Of a stretch of 64,000 nt of DNA, positions 60,371 through 64,000 are shown in pieces. Source of the stretch: Alloacidobacterium sp035547425. GTDB lineage: Bacteria > Acidobacteriota > Terriglobia > Terriglobales > Acidobacteriaceae. The stretch spans positions 48,526 through 112,525 of the forward strand of contig DASZUU010000050.1 in the NCBI GenBank assembly GCA_035547425.1, in the 5' to 3' direction. The position numbers were made by a program, and so were the translations under genes. Within the stretch, counting starts at the first letter, position 1; each line of letters begins with the position of its first letter. Below the pieces are notes generated by a model. It ran no database searches, was not told where the DNA came from, and was given only the letters and a program-made list of their open reading frames with translations.

Positions 60371-61918
60371 TTACTCCTCGCGCAGAACCACCATAGGATC
60401 GACCGCGGCTGCCCGGCGTGCGGGGAGCAGCGCCAAGAGGAACGCCATCACAGCCAGGCTGCATGCGGCAAGCATCAGAATTGCCGGATCATGCGGCTTG
60501 AGGCCATAGAGCATAGAAGCAGCCGCGCGCCCGGCAAAAAAAGCCAGCACAAGCCCAATCGCAATGCCTGCAGTGAGCAGGAGAGCAATTTCGCGCAATA
60601 CCATGGCTAGAATGCCTTTGCGGGTTGCGCCAAGCGCTATGCGGATGCCAATTTCGCCGCGGCGGCGAGTCATGATGTAAGAAACGACTCCATATAAGCC
60701 GATCATAGCTAGAAGAGCGGCAGTCACCCCGAAGAAGTCAGAGAGCGTGGCCATCATACGATCACGCACAAGGCCATCTCGTATCTGTGTTCTAAAGACG
60801 CTGAAATTAAGCACGATGGATGGGTCCATTGCGCTTACAACCTCTTTTATGGAACTGATGAGGTCGGGCATAGGCAAGTAGGAACGAATAAGCAGATTGG
60901 AATTTGGACTAAGCTCTGTCTGCTGGGTCATAGCTATAAAAACTGTCGGAGTGAAATTTTCGCGCAGGCTGTAGTATTTGGTGTTATTAACAAGGCCGAT
61001 AATCTGAAAGTTGGCTGTGGAGTCGTCAGAAAATCGGATTGTTTTTCCAACAGGATTGGCGTCTCTGAAATACTTGTGTGCGAAGGCTTTATTAATAATG
61101 ACTACCGGCGCGGAGCTCGGTGTATCGATAGCTTTTTGCCAAGAATATCGGCAGTGCCGCCAAATTGGTGCTGCCAGAATCCATAACTGATAACGGCCGC
61201 CTGAGCGCCGCAGCCGCGAACATCATCTGCCTGCGCGAGCAGACGTCCGCGTTCCGGCTCAATGCCCAGCACACCAAAGAAGCTGCCGCTGACAAAAGGC
61301 GCTTCAGCGTAGTGGGCCTCGCCGCCCTGCCCTAAATTCAGACTCTGCGGGCTCCAGGCAGCAATTTCAGAAAAGGCCTGTTGTTGTGTGTGCAACTGCT
61401 CCCAGATGGCGCTGGTGAAATCTGCATGACGCGAATTGAAATTACCCCCACGGCTGCCGGATGCAATCTGAATGGAGGCCAGCTGCTCAGGGTTCTTCAC
61501 CGGCAATGTACGTAAGCGAACCGCATCGAGCAGCTGAAAAATAGCACTGTTTGTGCCGATACCAAGAGCAAGCGATAGAACTGCGACTACGGTAAAAAAC
61601 CGGTTCTTCAACAGCAGACGAGCACCGTAACGCAGATCATTCCCAGATTCCGGCAAGCCGCTGCTTCTCTTCTCTCTCGATAGACAATGATGGACGATGT
61701 GCCGGGATCGTAGCTTTAAATTCGGCTGCGAATGAGCTTTCCTTCAACTCTTTTTGCAACGCCTGATATGCCTGCTCCGGAGCTATGCCGGAGATCAGCA
61801 TTTCCTCATAGCGGTCGCGCAGATGCTGGCTTAATTCTTCGATGACTTCGGCTTCGCGCGTCGGATCGAGGTTGAGTTTGGCGAAGATTTCACGTATTTC
61901 TTGGGACCAGTCAGGCAT
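60371..61918 (-). pseudogene. Broken ADOP-type permease
   Basis: Remains of a second duplicated permease. 61637-61918 encodes the N-terminal prefix domain (MPDWSQEIREIFAKLNLDPTREAEVIEELSQHLRDRYEEML) and ends AGIWE-stop; the next frame (to 61102) resumes with NDLRYGARLLLKNRFFTVVAVLSLALGIG, so one base shifts the frame near 61640. That piece ends in the middle of the first periplasmic core at GKKLSI. Then, about 61130, a different frame continues as DTPSSAPVVIINKAFAHKYFRD, which belongs to the second half, and runs to VDPMVVLREE. About 400 residues in between, including the first membrane trio, are missing. It is not a functional transporter. Compare the intact copy at 2769. Confidence 0.85.
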
Positions 61919-62264
61919 TTTCCGCCTCCGTAATGCGATGGATTGCGTTGACGAAACCTGCCCAGGTGGAGCGCTTTTTTTTCAAAGCGTCTCTTCCCTG
62001 CGCAGTGATGCGGTAATAACGGCGGCAGCGCTGGCCGGCCTTTTCGACCCATCGCCCGGCTATAAGACCGCGCTCTTCAAGGCGATACAGCAGCGGGTAG
62101 AACGAGGCGACATTAAATTTAAGAATGCCGTCGGAACGGTCTTCGATGAGCTTGCTGATTTCATAACCGTGGCGGGCGCGGTTCTCTACCAGGGAAAGGA
62201 TGAGTAGCTCGGCGCTCCCCTTCTTTAGCTCGCGATCGAATACTTGTGATGATATATGTTTCAT
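61911..62264 (-). CDS. PadR-family transcriptional regulator
   Basis: A 117-residue PadR-type repressor: FDRELKKGSAELLILSLVENRARHGYEISKLIEDRS, then FNVASFYPLLYRLEERGLIAGRWVE and YRITAQGRDALKKK. The gene is intact and overlaps the start of the broken permease by eight bases, so it outlived its presumed target. An inverted repeat spans its own start codon, as in the PadR gene at 2416, suggesting autoregulation in both. The N-terminus is chosen at the first ATG (62264). Confidence 0.92.
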   Translation of the reverse strand: MKHISSQVFDRELKKGSAELLILSLVENRARHGYEISKLIEDRSDGILKFNVASFYPLLYRLEERGLIAGRWVEKAGQRCRRYYRITAQGRDALKKKRSTWAGFVNAIHRITEAENA

Positions 62265-62274
62265 TGCAACATAT
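62254..62274. promoter_or_regulatory. Operator-like palindrome over the padR start
   Basis: Arms ATATGTT (62254-62260) and AACATAT (62268-62274), perfect, with a seven-base spacer. It contains ATGT and ACAT half-sites typical of PadR operators and covers the ATG of the gene itself (62262-62264). Confidence 0.5.
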
Positions 62275-62400
62275 CTTAGTCTTATATTTCGTCGATGCCA
62301 AATAATAAAAGTTACGGTTCATTCTGTCCTGAGATCGTTTGTTTTCGATGGCCCAATTGCCGCCTGTGCGTCCTCCGAACGCGTAGTAACGAAAGGCATG

Positions 62401-62434
62401 TTTTTCCGCTTCGCTCCTCACGTTCAGGATGACA
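62401..62434. repeat. Dispersed GTCATCCTG repeat, minus-strand copy
   Basis: Read on the minus strand it gives GTCATCCTGAACGTGAGG followed by AGCGAAGCGGAAAAA. The end with GAAGGACC is not preserved. It lies between padR and the helicase terminator. Confidence 0.6.
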
Positions 62435-62469
62435 AAACATCTCTTTACTCCCGCAATGCAGCTGCAAAA

Positions 62470-62503
62470 GAAAAGGCACAGCCTGGTTGGACTGTGCCTG
62501 GTT
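62470..62503 (-). terminator. Intrinsic terminator of the helicase gene
   Basis: Stem AGGCACAG (62474-62481) with its complement at 62492-62499. Leftward it is followed by TTTTCTTTTGC. Confidence 0.8.
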
Positions 62504-62548
62504 TCCCTCTGCTTTTATGTAGCAAATGGGTGCAATTTTCTGCCGAAA

Positions 62549-63694
62549 TTAGGCGGAAACTGCCTGGTTAGGCATGTTTTCCGTGCTGTTTACGCGAAAT
62601 TTCTTCATCGTAATGGAGAGCGCCTTCTCGATGCGGCGAAGGTCTTTCCGCTCTGAAGGAATGGCGAAGGTGGAGGCGACTCCACGATTGGCGGCGCGCC
62701 CGGTGCGGCCTACGCGGTGCACGAAATCTTCGGCAACCTTGGGCATGTCGTAATTTACGACGTGGGCTACGTGCTTGACGTCGATGCCGCGGGCGGCCAC
62801 GTCGGTTGCGACGAGAACGCGATGCTTGCCTTCAGAAAAGCTGCGCAGGGCGGCGTTGCGCTGCGACTGCGAGCGGTCGCCGTGAATCTGTGTGGCGGCC
62901 CAGCCGGAGCGCGAGAGCTTTTTGGCAATGCGGTCGGCGCCGTGCTTGGTGCGCACGAAAACGAGGAAGCTTCCCTTCTCTTTGCCGAGAAGATGTTCGA
63001 GCAGTTCGAGCTTCTTTTCCTGCGCAACCTCGAATGTCTGCAGTTCGATGTTTTCCGAAGGCTTGAGGACGGAGCCGATCTCGATGCGGACGGGATCCTT
63101 CAGGTATTCGCGGACGACTTCGCGGATCTGCTTATCGAGGGTTGCCGAGTAGCAGAGCGTTTGCCGCTGCGCCGGGATGGCATCAGCGATGCGACGGATG
63201 GACGGCTTGAAGCCCATGTCGAGCATGCGGTCTACTTCGTCGAGGACGAGGATTTCCACGGTATCGAGTTTCACGAGCCTGCGCTTGAGATAATCTTCGA
63301 GGCGTCCGGGAGTGGCGACGATGAGGCGCGCTCCCTTGCGCAGGGCCTGAAGCTGCGGACCTTCATTCATGCCGCCGACGACGAGGGCAACGTGAAGATT
63401 GGATCCTGCGGCGATTTTGCGGAAGCCTTGCTCGACCTGCATGGCCAGCTCGCGCGTAGGCAGCAGGACGAGGGCTTTGGCCTGCTTGTTTTGCGTCTGC
63501 TGAAGGCGCTCGATGATGGGAATCAAAAAGCTGAGGGTCTTGCCGGTGCCGGTCTGGGCGGTGGCGAGCACGTCCTTGCCTTCGAGCGCGGGAGGAATAG
63601 CGCCGGCCTGTACAGGCGTGGGCGTGGTGAAATTTGCTGCTGCCAGGCGCGATTTGAGCGCCGGCGAAATGGGTAGTTCTGAAAAATGGTTCAT
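62549..63694 (-). CDS. DEAD-box RNA helicase
   Basis: An ATP-dependent RNA helicase of the RhlE-like group (381 residues) with both RecA domains. Motifs in order: Q-motif NFTTPTPVQAGAIPPALEGKDV, Walker A AQTGTGKT, PTRELAMQ, TPGRL, Walker B as DEVD in LVLDEVDRMLDMGF, SAT, then VATDVAARGIDVKHV and HRVGRTGR. The C-terminal tail is short (about 30 residues) without an extra RNA-binding domain. The ATG at 63694 has AAAGGA upstream. An upstream in-frame extension is arginine-rich and not used. Confidence 0.94.
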   Translation of the reverse strand: MNHFSELPISPALKSRLAAANFTTPTPVQAGAIPPALEGKDVLATAQTGTGKTLSFLIPIIERLQQTQNKQAKALVLLPTRELAMQVEQGFRKIAAGSNLHVALVVGGMNEGPQLQALRKGARLIVATPGRLEDYLKRRLVKLDTVEILVLDEVDRMLDMGFKPSIRRIADAIPAQRQTLCYSATLDKQIREVVREYLKDPVRIEIGSVLKPSENIELQTFEVAQEKKLELLEHLLGKEKGSFLVFVRTKHGADRIAKKLSRSGWAATQIHGDRSQSQRNAALRSFSEGKHRVLVATDVAARGIDVKHVAHVVNYDMPKVAEDFVHRVGRTGRAANRGVASTFAIPSERKDLRRIEKALSITMKKFRVNSTENMPNQAVSA

Positions 63695-63800
63695 TTGTCC
63701 TTTAGTCCGGCTCAAGCGCACACACAAATGCATGGGGCGCATCGCCGGTATATGTCGGTTCATCTGGATACAGTTTCACTGTCCGGACGAATCAAAATGT

Positions 63801-64000
63801 ATGCGTATGGAAAACCCGAGTGAATCAAATGCGATGGTCGAGATCGAAGTTACTTCCTCGACACAAGGTTCTGCCGGACGCTGCCTCTCACATGCCGCGC
63901 ATTGCGTGCATGGACCCGCTTCCTTTATGCGAAGCGGCTACGCTGTAGGGGCTTGGGGAAATTACGTGCCAGGCGATTCTTGCTTGATGGGCGAGAACGG
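63801..64000 (+). CDS. Possible partial gene at the right edge
   Basis: An open frame starting at ATG 63801 (second ATG at 63807) and still open at the right edge, 66 codons so far. It reads MRMENPSESNAMVEIEV, then has several cysteines and histidines (GRCLSHAAHCVHG). No ribosome site, no family recognised. It may be an incidental open stretch upstream of the next gene. Confidence 0.2.
   Translation, partial: MRMENPSESNAMVEIEVTSSTQGSAGRCLSHAAHCVHGPASFMRSGYAVGAWGNYVPGDSCLMGEN

Noticed and set aside
62717..63676. Long open frame opposite the DEAD-box helicase
   Set aside because: It is again an antisense artefact of high GC third positions; the helicase motifs on the other strand are complete.
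1..64000. CRISPR array, prophage, insertion sequence or toxin-antitoxin pair
   Set aside because: No regularly spaced direct repeats, transposase, integrase, phage structural gene or recognisable toxin-antitoxin pair was found.

Overview
This 64 kb window reads as chromosomal DNA of an acidobacterium, most likely class Terriglobia (subdivision 1, Acidobacteriaceae-like). The pointers are a PadR regulator next to an ADOP-type duplicated permease (2416-5288, and a decayed second copy at 60371-62264), a 1122-residue Oar-like TonB-dependent receptor with an N-terminal carboxypeptidase-regulatory domain, a large set of glycoside hydrolases, and a dispersed intergenic repeat of the GTCATCCTGAGCG...GAAGGACCTGC type. 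These are family-level impressions; no database search was possible. Most genes are core housekeeping genes in short divergent or convergent units. There is no prophage, no CRISPR array and no complete insertion sequence.

Layout. 0-2.4 kb: a tiny secreted protein with a perfect tandem 16-residue repeat, a small membrane protein and scoB. 2.4-5.3 kb: PadR plus ADOP permease. 5.3-10 kb: a secreted protein of unknown function, ftcD with a PagL-like outer-membrane protein, yebC, tadA and a DHFR-fold protein. 10-16.5 kb: a biodegradative-type Orn/Lys/Arg decarboxylase with a structured leader, glutathione-independent formaldehyde dehydrogenase with an HbpS/GlcG-like protein, and a partial F0 ATP synthase operon (two AtpI/Z-type proteins, atpB, atpE). 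16.6-24.4 kb: lysS (with a compositionally foreign internal patch), oxyR, YtxH, an FAD oxidoreductase, a Sco1 copper chaperone, an excisionase-like HTH protein and a PFK with pyrophosphate-type residues. 24.6-38.4 kb: acyl-CoA ligase, TPR protein, the TonB-dependent receptor, GH30, a LacI regulator, a DUF5009-type acyltransferase, GH18 and GH9, which together look like a glycan-utilisation region. 38.5-46.5 kb: methyltransferase, scoA, MscL, a catalase-like haem protein, an M28B peptidase, a MATE transporter and two AT-richer unknown genes beside tRNA-Ser(GGA). 46.6-54.6 kb: two small zinc-ribbon-like proteins, nhaA, an aquaporin, tRNA-Ser(CGA), a DoxX-like protein, purB, DUF2007 and DAHP synthase. 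54.6-64 kb: a beta-propeller lipoprotein, cobA, a PP2C phosphatase, YihY, a cold-shock protein, the ADOP pseudogene with its PadR, and a DEAD-box helicase.

How they work together. The clearest functional unit is 27.8-38.4 kb, where an outer-membrane receptor, three secreted glycosidases and a LacI regulator sit together with two matching candidate operators. The two subunits of the 3-oxoacid CoA-transferase are both present but lie 37 kb apart on opposite strands. Oxidative-stress functions (oxyR with C199/C208, catalase-like protein) are present but not adjacent. Several genes use TTG or GTG starts behind good Shine-Dalgarno sequences, while others appear leaderless, so starts were chosen case by case.
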